A program made the translations under genes and the position numbers. 64,000 nucleotides of DNA from Williamsia maris (GTDB lineage Bacteria > Actinomycetota > Actinomycetes > Mycobacteriales > Mycobacteriaceae), in assembly GCF_024171815.1 (NCBI RefSeq), contig NZ_JAMTCJ010000002.1, positions 496,001 through 560,000 on the forward strand. Direction: 5' to 3'. The stretch's first letter is position 1; each line of letters opens with the position of its first letter. The notes beneath the pieces are model-generated. The model was not told the origin of the DNA. It was given only the letters and a program-made list of their open reading frames with translations, and ran no database searches. Shown one piece after another: positions 17,453 to 26,374 of the stretch.

Positions 17453-18484
17453 TTGACAGAATTGCCAGCAAACGGACGGTTCCAGCCCAGCCGGCTCCGG
17501 CTAGCGCGGGAATTGAAGCGCATGACGCAAACGGAGCTTAAGGGGCAGTGCGGCATCTCCGCGGCGTCCGTCAGTCAGCTTGAATCCGGCGCGTCTAGCC
17601 CCAGTGCCGAAACGATCTCGGCACTCAGCAAAGCCCTTGAGACACCTCCTGAGTTCTTCTTCCGTCCCGTAGCCGAGACACATGAAGGATTCTTTCGATC
17701 TTTACGCCGAACGTCTGTGACGGACCGCCGCCACGCTCGTGCGGTCGCTCAGATTGCCCATGATCTGGCGGCCGAAGGCAGCTCATCGGTCCTGATGGAT
17801 CTTGCGCTCCCTGCTATCCCGGTGGAGAGCCTCACCGACACAGACACACCGATCGCCGCCGCAAAGATGGTCCGGCAGGCGTGGAAAGTTTCATCTGGGC
17901 CGATTGCGAATGTAGTTGAGCTGCTGGAAGAGCACGGAATCGTAGTTCTGCGGCTCTCGTTGTCGACCGCGAACGTGGACGCGTTCTCGCTGCCCTTCGC
18001 AGACCGGCCGGTTGTAGTCCTCGGTAGCGACAAGAATGATCGCGCGCGCTCAAGGTTCGATGCGGCACATGAACTTGGCCATCTTGTGATGCACGGCCAA
18101 GAAATTTGGGGCACAAAGGAAGTCGAGACACAGGCACACTTGTTTGCAGCCGAGTTCTTGATGCCGGAGGCCGAGATCCGCGCGCAATTACCGACCTGGT
18201 CCGACTGGGAAACGCTGTTCAGCCTCAAGAAGACGTGGCAGGTATCGCTCGCAGCTTTGCTCATGCGCGCTAAGACGCTTGGACAAATGGACGGGTCCGC
18301 CTACCTGAACTCCGTCAAGGCCGCCTCGGCGAGAGGTTGGCGTCGAGTCGAACCCCTGCCGTTGGGTGCTCCCGAAGAACCTAGCCGATCGACGTCTCTA
18401 CTCCGGGACTACTTTGCAGGAGACTCCGGCGATTGGCTTCCTGCTAAGTGGTTTGACCTTGTTCAGCTCAGCGAAGTTGACTGA
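17453..18484 (+). CDS. XRE-family regulator fused to an ImmA/IrrE metallopeptidase
   Basis: 343-aa two-domain protein. Residues 12-65 form an XRE helix-turn-helix (LKRMTQTELKGQCGISAASV). Residues about 100-290 form the ImmA/IrrE (DUF955) domain with the zinc motif HELGH at 206-210 and a later Glu-rich helix (AAEFLMPEAE). Relatives cleave phage or ICE repressors or act in stress and toxin-antitoxin control (family knowledge). AGGAG (17441-17445) is 7 nt before the TTG at 17453 but only 1 nt before the GTG at 17447, so the TTG is preferred. Lower GC than the flanks suggests acquisition by transfer. Confidence 0.85.
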   Translation: MTELPANGRFQPSRLRLARELKRMTQTELKGQCGISAASVSQLESGASSPSAETISALSKALETPPEFFFRPVAETHEGFFRSLRRTSVTDRRHARAVAQIAHDLAAEGSSSVLMDLALPAIPVESLTDTDTPIAAAKMVRQAWKVSSGPIANVVELLEEHGIVVLRLSLSTANVDAFSLPFADRPVVVLGSDKNDRARSRFDAAHELGHLVMHGQEIWGTKEVETQAHLFAAEFLMPEAEIRAQLPTWSDWETLFSLKKTWQVSLAALLMRAKTLGQMDGSAYLNSVKAASARGWRRVEPLPLGAPEEPSRSTSLLRDYFAGDSGDWLPAKWFDLVQLSEVD

Positions 18485-18701
18485 ACCTGCACATCGAGCT
18501 GCAGAACATCAACGGCGGACCCGTCGATAAGCCAACTGCTAAGGCCCCACTGGGCCAAGTGAAATAGCAAGGTAATAGACCGAATTGCCCTCGCGGCCAT
18601 GCGTGCCTCTGCGCATGGAGGACGATGTCACCGAGGACAGAGCGGCGCCCAAAGGCCACTTCAGGTGATTTAAGGCCTGAACCTATCCCGGTGTCAGCTG
18701 A
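18485..18701. other. Spacer between the island and leuS, no gene seen
   Basis: 217 bp of lower-GC sequence at the right edge of the insert. Short open frames on both strands lack plausible starts or ribosome binding sites. No clear terminator or attachment-site repeat was found. Confidence 0.5.
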
Positions 18702-21527
18702 TCACAGAACAATGTTGATCATCTTCCCGGGCACGTAGATGACCTTGCGGGGTTCGCCGTCGAGCAGCGCCGCAACCTTCTCGTCAGCAAGGGCGATGGC
18801 CGTGACCGACGCCTCGTCGGCATCCGCGGCCACGGTGATCCGGCTGCGCACCTTGCCCTTCACCTGAATCGGGATCTCGACGGTGTCCTCGACCAGCAAC
18901 GCCGCGTCGGCGATCGGGAACGGGCCGTGCGCCAACGGCGCGCCGTGGCCAAGCCGTCCCCACAGTTCCTCGGCGATGTGCGGTGCGACCGGCGCCAGCA
19001 TCAGCAGCAGAGGCTCGACCACGTCGCGCGGTGCGCCCTTCGCGTACTCCTTGGTCAGGTGGTTGGTCAGTTCGATCAACTTGGCCACCGCGGTGTTGTC
19101 GCGCAGCGCGGCGTAGTCGTCACGGACACCGGCGATCGTCTTGTGCAGCAACTTGTTCGCCGACTCGCTGGGTGCGTCCTCGGTGACGCGGACCTCGCCG
19201 GTCTCCTCGTCGATCACCAGACGCCACACCCGCTGCAGGAACCGCTGCGCACCGACCACGTCCTTGGTGGCCCAGGGGCGGGACTGGTCCAGCGGACCCA
19301 TCGACAGCTCGTACACACGCAGCGTGTCGGCGCCGTAATCACGGCAGATGTCGTCGGGCGCAACGGAGTTCTTGAGCGACTTGCCCATCTTGCCGTACTC
19401 GCGGTTGACCGGTTGCCCCTCGTAGAAGAACCCACCGTCGCGCTCCTCGACCTCCTCCGCGGGCACGTAGACCCCGCGAGCGTCGGTGTAGGCGAACGCC
19501 TGGATCATGCCCTGGTTGTACAGCTTTCGGTAGGGCTCCTTCGACGTGACGTAACCCAGGTCGAAGAGCACCTTGTGCCAGAACCGGGAGTAGAGCAGGT
19601 GCAGCACGGCATGCTCGACGCCGCCGACGTACAGATCGAGCCCGCCCGGGTCGTCCGGCCCGTGGACGTCGGTCTGCGGTCCCATCCAGTACGCCTCGTT
19701 CTCCTTGGCGCAGAACTCCTCCGAGTTCGTGGGGTCGATGTAGCGCAGCTGGTACCACGAGCTGCCCGCCCACTGCGGCATGACGTTGGTGTCGCGGGTG
19801 TAGTGCTGCAGACCATCACCCAGGTCGAGGTCGACGTTGACCCAATCGGTGGCCTTGGCCAGCGGGGGAGAGGGAACGCTGTCGGCGTCGTCGGGGTCGA
19901 ACGACACCGGCGCGAAGTCGGCGACCTCGGGCAGCGCCACCGGGAGATCGGCCTCGGGGATCGGATGCGGTTCTCCCGCAGCGTCGTAGACGATGGGAAA
20001 GGGTTCGCCCCAGTAGCGCTGGCGGGCGAAGAGCCAATCGCGCAGCTTGTACTGGACCGTGCCGGTGCCTGCGCCCTCGGTCTCCAGCCACTCGATCATG
20101 GCCGTCTTCGCCGCGTCGACCCGCAGGCCGTCGAGGAAGCCCGAGTTGACGATGGGACCGTCACCGGTGAAGGCGGCCTCGACCGCGCCCTGCTCCGATC
20201 CGATCACCTCGATGATGGGCAGACCGAACGCGGTGGCGAACTCGTGGTCGCGCGGATCGTGCGCCGGGACGGCCATGATGGCTCCGGTGCCGTACCCGAT
20301 CAGCACGTAATCGGCGATGAACACCGGGATCTCGCGTCCGTCGACCGGGTTGACGGCATAGCCGCCGGTGAAGACACCGGTCTTCTCCTTGTTCTCCTGG
20401 CGCTCGAGATCGGACTTCGCGGCGATACCCGCGCGGTACTGCGCGATCGCGGCGGCCGGGTCGGCGACGCCACCGGTCCACCGCTCGTCGACACCGGCAG
20501 GCCACGAGTCCGCGGTCAGTGCGTCGACCAGCGGATGCTCGGGGGCCAGCACCATGTAGGTCGCGCCGAACAGGGTGTCGGGTCGTGTGGTGAAGACCTC
20601 GATCGCGGAGTCGGACCCGGGGACCGCAAAGGCGACCTGAGCGCCCCGGGACCGGCCGATCCAGTTCTGCTGCATGGCCTTGACCTTGTCCGGCCAGTCC
20701 AGCAGGTCGAGGTCGTCGATGAGGCGGTCGGAGTACGCGGTGATCCGCATCATCCACTGCCGCAGTCGCTTCCGGAAGACGGGGAAGTTGCCGCGGTCGC
20801 TGCGACCGTCGGCGGTGACCTCCTCGTTGGCCAACACCGTGCCCAGCCCCGGACACCAGTTCACCATCGAATCCGACTGGTAGACCAGGCGGTATCCGTC
20901 GATGACCGCGGAGCGTCCGTCCGCGTCGAGATCGGCCCAGACCGCGCCGTCGGCCGGGGTGCGCGCACCGGAATCGAATTCGGCGATCAGCTCGTCGATC
21001 CGCCGGGCGCGACCCAGGTCGGTGTCGTAGAAGGCGTTGTAGATCTGCAGGAAGATCCACTGCGTCCAGCGGTAGAACTCCAGGTCCGTCGTCGCCACCC
21101 GGCGACGCTCGTCGTGCCCGAGCCCGAGACGACGGATCTGCGCGAGGTAGCGCTCGATGTTCGCCTCGGTGGTGGTGCGGGGGTGGGTACCGGTCTGCAC
21201 GGCGTACTGCTCGGCGGGCAGGCCGAACGAGTCGAAGCCCATGGTGTGCAGGACATTGGCGCCGTCCATGCGATGGAAGCGCGCGTAGACGTCGCTGGCG
21301 ATGAAGCCGAGGGGGTGACCGACGTGCAGGCCGGCGCCCGACGGGTACGGGAACATGTCCTGGATGAACAGCTTTCCGCTGCCCGCACCGCCGGCGAACG
21401 TGGAGAGATCACCGGCCAGCGGGCCCACCGGATTGGGGGCCTCGAAGCTCCGGTTGTCGTTCCAGTTCCGCTGCCAGCGCTCTTCGATCTCGCCGGCCAG
21501 CTGGGCGGTGTAGCGGTACTCAGTCAC
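18702..21527 (-). CDS. leuS: Leucyl-tRNA synthetase
   Basis: 941-aa class I aminoacyl-tRNA synthetase that charges tRNA-Leu in the cytoplasm. Signatures are HVGHP in the N-terminal Rossmann fold (the HIGH motif), the CP1 editing domain (about residues 250-470) and KMGKS (the KMSKS motif, about residue 710). A C-terminal anticodon-binding domain follows. The start is the GTG at 21527 ([10 protein letters not shown]); longer in-frame starts extend into low-quality sequence. Its left neighbour is a lower-GC insert, so leuS marks the chromosomal edge of that insert. Confidence 0.97.
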   Translation of the reverse strand: MTEYRYTAQLAGEIEERWQRNWNDNRSFEAPNPVGPLAGDLSTFAGGAGSGKLFIQDMFPYPSGAGLHVGHPLGFIASDVYARFHRMDGANVLHTMGFDSFGLPAEQYAVQTGTHPRTTTEANIERYLAQIRRLGLGHDERRRVATTDLEFYRWTQWIFLQIYNAFYDTDLGRARRIDELIAEFDSGARTPADGAVWADLDADGRSAVIDGYRLVYQSDSMVNWCPGLGTVLANEEVTADGRSDRGNFPVFRKRLRQWMMRITAYSDRLIDDLDLLDWPDKVKAMQQNWIGRSRGAQVAFAVPGSDSAIEVFTTRPDTLFGATYMVLAPEHPLVDALTADSWPAGVDERWTGGVADPAAAIAQYRAGIAAKSDLERQENKEKTGVFTGGYAVNPVDGREIPVFIADYVLIGYGTGAIMAVPAHDPRDHEFATAFGLPIIEVIGSEQGAVEAAFTGDGPIVNSGFLDGLRVDAAKTAMIEWLETEGAGTGTVQYKLRDWLFARQRYWGEPFPIVYDAAGEPHPIPEADLPVALPEVADFAPVSFDPDDADSVPSPPLAKATDWVNVDLDLGDGLQHYTRDTNVMPQWAGSSWYQLRYIDPTNSEEFCAKENEAYWMGPQTDVHGPDDPGGLDLYVGGVEHAVLHLLYSRFWHKVLFDLGYVTSKEPYRKLYNQGMIQAFAYTDARGVYVPAEEVEERDGGFFYEGQPVNREYGKMGKSLKNSVAPDDICRDYGADTLRVYELSMGPLDQSRPWATKDVVGAQRFLQRVWRLVIDEETGEVRVTEDAPSESANKLLHKTIAGVRDDYAALRDNTAVAKLIELTNHLTKEYAKGAPRDVVEPLLLMLAPVAPHIAEELWGRLGHGAPLAHGPFPIADAALLVEDTVEIPIQVKGKVRSRITVAADADEASVTAIALADEKVAALLDGEPRKVIYVPGKMINIVL

Positions 21528-21589
21528 CTGACCAGCGTAAAGCGTCCCCTGACAGTGACGGTTGGCGGTGTCGCTCGTATCATCGTGGA

Positions 21590-22036
21590 GTGAATTCTGT
21601 TGCCGTCGGTATCTCTGTCGCCGACTTCGTGCTGGCTGTCGCCTTCGGCGTGACCGGTGTGCTCGGACTGATGCGGCGCCTGCCCCGCAATCGTTTCGTC
21701 GGGATCCGTACACCCGTGACGCTGCGCTCGGACGAGACGTTCGCCGTCGCGCACGTCGTCGCCGGGCCGGGACTCGTGGGCGGCGCGGTCATCCTCGCGC
21801 TGGCCGGGGTCATCGGGATCGGCTCCGCAGGAGGCGTCGGACTGGCGTTCGCGCTGGTCGGTCTGGTCGCTGCGCTGGTCATCCTGGGAGCGGCCAGCTC
21901 CTTCGGTCTGCGCGCCGCGGCGCGCGTGCCGGACTGGGACGAGTCCGACAGCTGCGGCACCGGCGGAGGCTGCGGCAGCTGCGCCCTGTCGGGGGCGTGC
22001 GCGGCTCCCGGCGCGTCGTCCACCAGCGTCTCGTAG
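21590..22036 (+). CDS. SdpI-family membrane protein
   Basis: 148-aa protein with three or four membrane helices and the SdpI-like [18 protein letters not shown] loop (about residues 33-50), as in actinobacterial SdpI-domain proteins. The C-terminus carries a Cys-rich tail ([16 protein letters not shown]) that could bind metal. SdpI in Bacillus gives immunity to the SdpC toxin; no such toxin is seen here. GTG 21590 follows GTGGA. It is divergent from leuS with a 62-bp gap. Confidence 0.75.
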   Translation: MNSVAVGISVADFVLAVAFGVTGVLGLMRRLPRNRFVGIRTPVTLRSDETFAVAHVVAGPGLVGGAVILALAGVIGIGSAGGVGLAFALVGLVAALVILGAASSFGLRAAARVPDWDESDSCGTGGGCGSCALSGACAAPGASSTSVS

Positions 22037-22052
22037 ACACCGCGAGGGTCGC

Positions 22053-23048
22053 GTGCTCAAACGGCTCCACATCGACGGCTTCATCCTGGCCATCCTGGCC
22101 ACGGTGGGCGTCGCGACGTTGCTCCCCGCCCGCGGGGAGTTCGCCGGCATCACGTCGTGGGTCGTGGTGGCCGCCATCGCCCTGCTGTTCTTCCTCTACG
22201 GCGCCCGCATGCACCCACGCGAGGCGCTCGAGGGGCTGCGGCACTGGCGTCTGCACCTGACGATCCTGGCCTTCACCTTCGCGCTGTTCCCGCTGATCGG
22301 TCTCGCGCTGAAGCCGATCGCACCGCATGTCCTCGGCGACGACGTCTACACCGGTGTGCTGTTCCTGTGTCTGGTGCCGTCGACGGTGCAGTCGTCCATC
22401 GCGTTCACGTCGATCGCCCGGGGCAACGTCGCCGGTGCGATCGTCAGCGCGTCGGCGTCGAACCTGCTCGGCGTGATACTGACGCCGCTGCTCGTGGTGG
22501 CGCTGATCTCCAGCACCGGGGGCATCACGATCTCGTGGACGTCGATCCTCACGATCGTGCTCGAGATCCTCGTGCCGTTCATCGTCGGACAGCTCGCCCG
22601 GCCGCTCATCGGTGGGTGGCTGACACGGCACGCCAAACCCACGAAGCTGGTCGATCGCGGATCGATCGTGCTGGTGGTCTACTCGGCGTTCAGCGAGGGC
22701 ATGCGCGAGCACATCTGGTCGACGGTGCAGTGGTGGCAGGTGCTGGTGCTGATCGCCGGGTCGATCGTGCTCGTGGGGGCGCTGCTGTGGCTCACCGGAT
22801 TCGTCGGCCGACGCCTGCATTTCAGGCGCGCCGACACCATCGCGATCCAATTCTGCGGGACGAAGAAGAGCTTGGCCACCGGATTGCCGATGGCCGCGGT
22901 GCTGTTCTCGGGAAGCAACGTGGGCCTGATCGTGTTGCCGCTGTTGGTCTTCCACCAGATACAACTGATGATGTGTGCCTGGTGGGCGGGGCGGCTGTCT
23001 CGCGAGCCGGTCGACGAACCGGAGATTGCCCCGGCCACCACCTCGTAG
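22053..23048 (+). CDS. Bile acid:sodium symporter family transporter (SLC10A7-like)
   Basis: 331-aa integral membrane protein with about ten helices. It shows the family-typical segments LVPSTVQSSIAFTSIARGN (about residues 108-126) and FCGTKKSLATGLPMA (about 267-281). It likely moves an organic anion with Na+; the substrate is unknown. It starts at a GTG 16 nt after the SdpI gene, so the two form an operon. The last 20 codons lie in a 60-bp tandem duplication whose second copy is just beyond the stop codon. Confidence 0.85.
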   Translation: MLKRLHIDGFILAILATVGVATLLPARGEFAGITSWVVVAAIALLFFLYGARMHPREALEGLRHWRLHLTILAFTFALFPLIGLALKPIAPHVLGDDVYTGVLFLCLVPSTVQSSIAFTSIARGNVAGAIVSASASNLLGVILTPLLVVALISSTGGITISWTSILTIVLEILVPFIVGQLARPLIGGWLTRHAKPTKLVDRGSIVLVVYSAFSEGMREHIWSTVQWWQVLVLIAGSIVLVGALLWLTGFVGRRLHFRRADTIAIQFCGTKKSLATGLPMAAVLFSGSNVGLIVLPLLVFHQIQLMMCAWWAGRLSREPVDEPEIAPATTS

Positions 23049-23113
23049 TCGCAGTGGGCGGGGCGGCTCAGTCGCTAGCCGGTCGACGAACCGGAGATCG
23101 CCCCGGCCACCAC
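22982..23113. repeat. 60-bp tandem duplication spanning a gene end
   Basis: Copy 1 is 22982-23041 and copy 2 is 23054-23113, offset 72 bp, with only a few mismatches. Copy 1 codes for the symporter C-terminus. Copy 2 is in the same frame but lies after the stop and has its own early TAG. Confidence 0.85.
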
Positions 23114-23136
23114 GTAGCCACCACGGCAACAGGCGT

Positions 23137-23751
23137 TCAGGCGGATTTCCCGATACCACGCAGGAGCATGTCGGCGACCTGGTCGGCGTGACGGTGCCCG
23201 TCGGTGGCGGGGTGTGCGTCGAGGTAGCCGAGCATGCTGTCCACCGCGCCCTGGTAGGTGACTGCCATGAGCAACGGATCCAGGCCCGCGTCGAAGTCAC
23301 CCTCGGACTGACCGCGGGCGAATATCTCGGCCTGTCGCGCGTACGTCTCGTCGTAGTCGTCGAGGCCGAAGCGCAGGTCGCCGGCGGGCGTCCGCAGGTT
23401 AACGACGATCTCCGCGATGGCGCGGCGTTGCGCGCCGTGGGTGAGACGCAGGCCGGCAGCGCCGTGTATCGCGGCGCGGATGACCCGCGGTGCGGGCTCC
23501 GACAGGTCCAGGGTCGCCGCGACAGCTGACCGCAGGACGAGGAGAGTCTGCCGTGCCGTCGTGTCGAACAGATCGTCGAGATCGGTGAAGTAATGCCAGA
23601 GAAGCCCTTTCGACACCCCGGCTCGGGACGCGATCTCCTCGGCGGTGGTCGCCTGGTACCCGACATCGGCGAGGACGTCGACGGTGGCCGCGACGAGCTG
23701 GTCTCGGCGTTGGTCGGGGCTGAGCCGACGGCGGACGGGCGCGTCGGTCAC
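23137..23751 (-). CDS. TetR-family regulator
   Basis: 204-aa regulator with an HTH at about residues 15-60 (TTAEEIASRAGVSKGLLWHYF). The GTG start at 23751 overlaps the stop of the upstream membrane-protein gene (GTGA), so the two are translationally coupled. Two palindromes with half-sites TTGACC/GGTCAA lie at the promoter of that operon (24121-24158) and are its likely operators. The regulated function is probably the four-helix membrane protein. Confidence 0.9.
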   Translation of the reverse strand: MTDAPVRRRLSPDQRRDQLVAATVDVLADVGYQATTAEEIASRAGVSKGLLWHYFTDLDDLFDTTARQTLLVLRSAVAATLDLSEPAPRVIRAAIHGAAGLRLTHGAQRRAIAEIVVNLRTPAGDLRFGLDDYDETYARQAEIFARGQSEGDFDAGLDPLLMAVTYQGAVDSMLGYLDAHPATDGHRHADQVADMLLRGIGKSA

Positions 23752-24128
23752 GTTCGGTCGCCGACGACGACAGCGATCACACCGACCATCACGACCGCGA
23801 TGCCGATCATCTCCACACGCATCCACACCGGGTAGAGGTCCGGGATGAGGGCTTGGACGACGTTGACCACGAGCAGGACCGCCGCGATGATCCCGACGGC
23901 CCGCGCGGCGCGCACACTCCCGCGCTCCGCCGCCCGTAGCCGAAGCGGGAGAAGAACCGCGAAGACCGCCACGATCACAGCGTGTACCCACGCCTCGGTG
24001 GGCGCCTGCGACGGCGCGGCCGCGCTGAGAACGGCCAGGGCGAAGATCGTCGCCGCGACCACCGCGACATAGATTCCGACGAGGCGGCACAAGCGGCCGA
24101 GCGGACGAGCGCGAACTTCGTTGACCAT
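23748..24128 (-). CDS. Four-helix membrane protein of unknown function
   Basis: 126-aa protein with four predicted membrane helices (about residues 12-35, 45-63, 72-94 and 103-123) and short loops. I do not recognise a characterised family. It is the first gene of a two-gene operon with the TetR gene. A perfect TTGACCATGCGGTCAA palindrome covers its start codon, so repressor binding would block transcription and hide the translation start. Confidence 0.75.
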   Translation of the reverse strand: MVNEVRARPLGRLCRLVGIYVAVVAATIFALAVLSAAAPSQAPTEAWVHAVIVAVFAVLLPLRLRAAERGSVRAARAVGIIAAVLLVVNVVQALIPDLYPVWMRVEMIGIAVVMVGVIAVVVGDRT

Positions 24129-24158
24129 GCGGTCAACACTAATTGACCAGCTGGTCAA
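24121..24158. promoter_or_regulatory. Two TTGACC-N4-GGTCAA palindromes: TetR operators
   Basis: Site 1, TTGACCATGCGGTCAA, is 24121-24136; site 2, TTGACCAGCTGGTCAA, is 24143-24158. Both are perfect 16-bp inverted repeats with centres 22 bp apart, about two helical turns. Site 1 includes the start codon of the membrane protein; site 2 overlaps the end of the upstream TetR gene. Confidence 0.85.
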
Positions 24159-24813
24159 CAGCAAGGGTTCGGCTAGGTCGATCGGGGGTCGCGAGTAGCC
24201 GAGCGTGCGCGATGACCCCGTCGAGCGCGGCCTCCAACGGGGCGGTGTCGCGGTGGATCTGGGCCAACAGCAGGCCGCCCTGCAGGGATGCGAGCGTCGA
24301 CCTGGCCAACGACTCGGTATCGACGTCCTCGCGCAGGACACCGCCGGTGCGCATCGACTCGTAGCCACGTCGGATCGCGCGCTCCCACCGCGACAGCGCC
24401 TGGGCGACGCCGGCGCGCGCACCCGGGTCGACCTCGGCGACCTGCACGCCCAGCGATCCCAGTGGACATCCACCCGAACACCCGCCGAGGCGCTGGAACT
24501 CGACGATCCACGCGCACCACCGCTGCAGCCCGTCGATCGAGTCGAGTTCGGCGAACATCGCCTCGTGCGCACCGACGATCGTGTCGTCCTGGTGCGCGAT
24601 GACCGCGTGCACCAATGCGTCCTTGTCGGAGAAGTAGTGATAGATCTGCGAGCTGCTCACCCCGGCGCGGGCACGCACGTCCTCCATGGTCGTACCCGCC
24701 ACACCGGTGTCGAGCATCAGCTCCGCCGCTGCACTCACGATGCGCGCCCTGGTCTCGCGACCCCTTGCGGTGAGTGGTCTCCCGGTGTTCGTGCGATGTG
24801 CTTCGACCGTCAT
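24139..24813 (-). CDS. TetR-family regulator divergent from a peroxiredoxin
   Basis: 224-aa regulator with an HTH at about residues 20-65 (TTMEDVRARAGVSSSQIYHYF) and a C-terminal domain containing the cysteine-rich GGCSGGCPLGSLG segment (about 108-120). Two cysteines in that position are seen in TetR proteins thought to sense thiol-reactive compounds (inference). It is divergent from the AhpC/TSA gene; TGGACAGTCCA at 24838-24848 lies between them and is a likely shared operator. Confidence 0.88.
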   Translation of the reverse strand: MTVEAHRTNTGRPLTARGRETRARIVSAAAELMLDTGVAGTTMEDVRARAGVSSSQIYHYFSDKDALVHAVIAHQDDTIVGAHEAMFAELDSIDGLQRWCAWIVEFQRLGGCSGGCPLGSLGVQVAEVDPGARAGVAQALSRWERAIRRGYESMRTGGVLREDVDTESLARSTLASLQGGLLLAQIHRDTAPLEAALDGVIAHARLLATPDRPSRTLAVDQLVN

Positions 24814-24831
24814 CGCACCAGCCTAGGTTTT

Positions 24832-24849
24832 CTGGATTGGACAGTCCAG
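24832..24849. promoter_or_regulatory. Palindromic operator between tetR and the peroxiredoxin gene
   Basis: The perfect 11-bp palindrome TGGACAGTCCA (24838-24848) is nested in a larger dyad (CTGGA at 24832, TCCAG ending 24849). It sits in the 104-bp divergent spacer about 70 bp from the peroxiredoxin start. Confidence 0.65.
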
Positions 24850-24917
24850 TTTTCTGTCGGCAGGCTGGCGTCACCGAGGCGACGCGCCCCGGGAACAACT
24901 CCAGTGAAGGACTGACG

Positions 24918-25583
24918 ATGACCACCTCGCAGGATTCGATGACCCAGCAGCTGACCGCGACCCTCGAGGGTTCGCTCACCCAACTACCCGCCGAGGTCAG
25001 CGCGGCGTTCGCCGCCGACCGGGACGGCCTCGACTCGACGGGCACCCCCGCCGGCGTGGCGGCGGTCGGTACCGCGGTCGCCGACGTCGACCTCACCACC
25101 GCGCAGGGCGCCACCACCCGTCTGCACAGCGAGCTCGGTGGACGTCCCGCCGTCCTGGTGTTCTACCGCGGCGCATGGTGCCCGTACTGCAATGTCGCGC
25201 TGGGTGCCTACCAGCGTGAGCTGGTGCCCGCGCTGACCGAACGCGGCGCGACCCTGATCGCCATCAGCCCGCAGAAGCCCGACGGCTCGCTCAGCGCGCA
25301 GGAGTCCAACGACCTGACCTTCACGGTCCTGTCCGACCCGGGCAACACCCTCGCAGGCAACCTCGGCATCATCGCGCCGAACAACCCCGATGCCATCGCC
25401 GCGCAGAAGCAGCTGGGTCTCGACGTCACCGAGCACAACGCCGACGGCACCGCCGATCTGCCGTTCCCGACCGTCGTCGTGCTCGACGCCGCCGGGACGA
25501 TCTCGTTCATCGACGTGCACCCGAACTACACGACCCGCACCGAGACGTCCGACATCATCGCCGCGGTCGATGCCCTGAGCTGA
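24918..25583 (+). CDS. AhpC/TSA-type peroxiredoxin
   Basis: 221-aa thiol peroxidase or thioredoxin-fold reductase. The active site FYRGAWCPYC has C88 and C91; the N-terminal helix precedes a typical alkyl-hydroperoxide-reductase domain (about residues 55-215). The CxxC pair is the pattern of the peroxiredoxin-like family often paired with TetR repressors, reducing peroxides or disulfides in the cytoplasm. The ATG has GAAGGACTGACG upstream. Divergent from the Cys-containing TetR gene, it is probably induced by electrophiles or oxidants (inference). Confidence 0.88.
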   Translation: MTTSQDSMTQQLTATLEGSLTQLPAEVSAAFAADRDGLDSTGTPAGVAAVGTAVADVDLTTAQGATTRLHSELGGRPAVLVFYRGAWCPYCNVALGAYQRELVPALTERGATLIAISPQKPDGSLSAQESNDLTFTVLSDPGNTLAGNLGIIAPNNPDAIAAQKQLGLDVTEHNADGTADLPFPTVVVLDAAGTISFIDVHPNYTTRTETSDIIAAVDALS

Positions 25584-25610
25584 CCGCGATCGACGACGCC
25601 GGGGTCTCGC

Positions 25611-26339
25611 CTACCGCTTCTGGCGGCGCGAACCCCCGTGCCAGTCCTCGGTGAGGCCTGCGTCCTCCTCGCTCACGCCGAGTGCGCGGAGCTGGGGCCG
25701 CTCGCGCAGACTGCGCTTGAGTTCGGCGAAGCCGGGGAACTGCGCGAGCCCGACGACGTGATCCCAGAGTTCGGCCGCCTCCTCCACGCGGGGGAGGCGG
25801 CTGATCACGGGCCCGAAGAACGCGACCCCCTCGGGCGGCCGGAAATGGATGATCGGCGTCCCGACGTCCTTGCCGGTGAGTCCGAGCGCCTCGTCGGTCT
25901 CGGCCTGGATGACGGCGTCCCACGTGTCGTCGTCGAGTGCCGCGAGGTGCGTCGAGGCCATACCCAGCTCGTCGAGGATCGGCGCGACGAAGTCCGCGGT
26001 ACCCCGGCGTTCGTGCGCCTCGGGCTCGTCGGGGACGGGCTCGGAGTCGAAGATCTTCTCCCCGAGCGCGGCATAGAGGGCGGTGACGCCGTCGCGGCCG
26101 TACTGGTCGCGCACGGATGCGGCCACCCGCAGGAGTCGCAGTCCCGCGGTGTGACCCGCCTCGTACTCCGGCGGGAAGTGCGCGGCGTAGTCGATGTGGG
26201 AGTTGAGGAGTCGCAACGAGATGAACCGCCACTCGACGGTGTAGTCACGCTCCCGCTGCACCATGCGGACCCACTTGCTGGTCATCCAGGCGAACGGGCA
26301 GACGGGGTCGAAGTAGAAGTTGATGTCAGCGGAGGCCAT
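25611..26339 (-). CDS. DsbA-fold mycothiol-dependent nitroreductase family protein, single active-site Cys
   Basis: 242-aa DsbA-like protein. The family (M. tuberculosis Rv2466c type) reduces nitro compounds or disulfides with mycothiol and mycoredoxin. The N-terminal active site here reads DPVCPFAWMTSKWV: C14 is kept, but the second Cys of the usual CPWC is Ala17, so a monothiol mechanism is expected. The cis-Pro loop and HFRPPEGVAFFGPV are intact. ATG 26339 has no clear ribosome binding site. Only 35 bp separate it from the divergent mycoredoxin-like gene, its likely reductant. Confidence 0.85.
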   Translation of the reverse strand: MASADINFYFDPVCPFAWMTSKWVRMVQRERDYTVEWRFISLRLLNSHIDYAAHFPPEYEAGHTAGLRLLRVAASVRDQYGRDGVTALYAALGEKIFDSEPVPDEPEAHERRGTADFVAPILDELGMASTHLAALDDDTWDAVIQAETDEALGLTGKDVGTPIIHFRPPEGVAFFGPVISRLPRVEEAAELWDHVVGLAQFPGFAELKRSLRERPQLRALGVSEEDAGLTEDWHGGSRRQKR

Positions 26340-26374
26340 GTGTCCACACAAGCACACCGCGTAGAACTGATCGC

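Noticed and set aside
18468-18659. 63-aa minus-strand frame after the XRE-ImmA gene
   Set aside because: No start signal, and it overlaps the XRE gene end antisense. Not supported.
18927-21593. 888-aa open frame antisense to leuS
   Set aside because: It is the codon-bias shadow of leuS: high-GC third positions keep the antisense frame open, and the product is low-complexity Val/Arg/Gly sequence.
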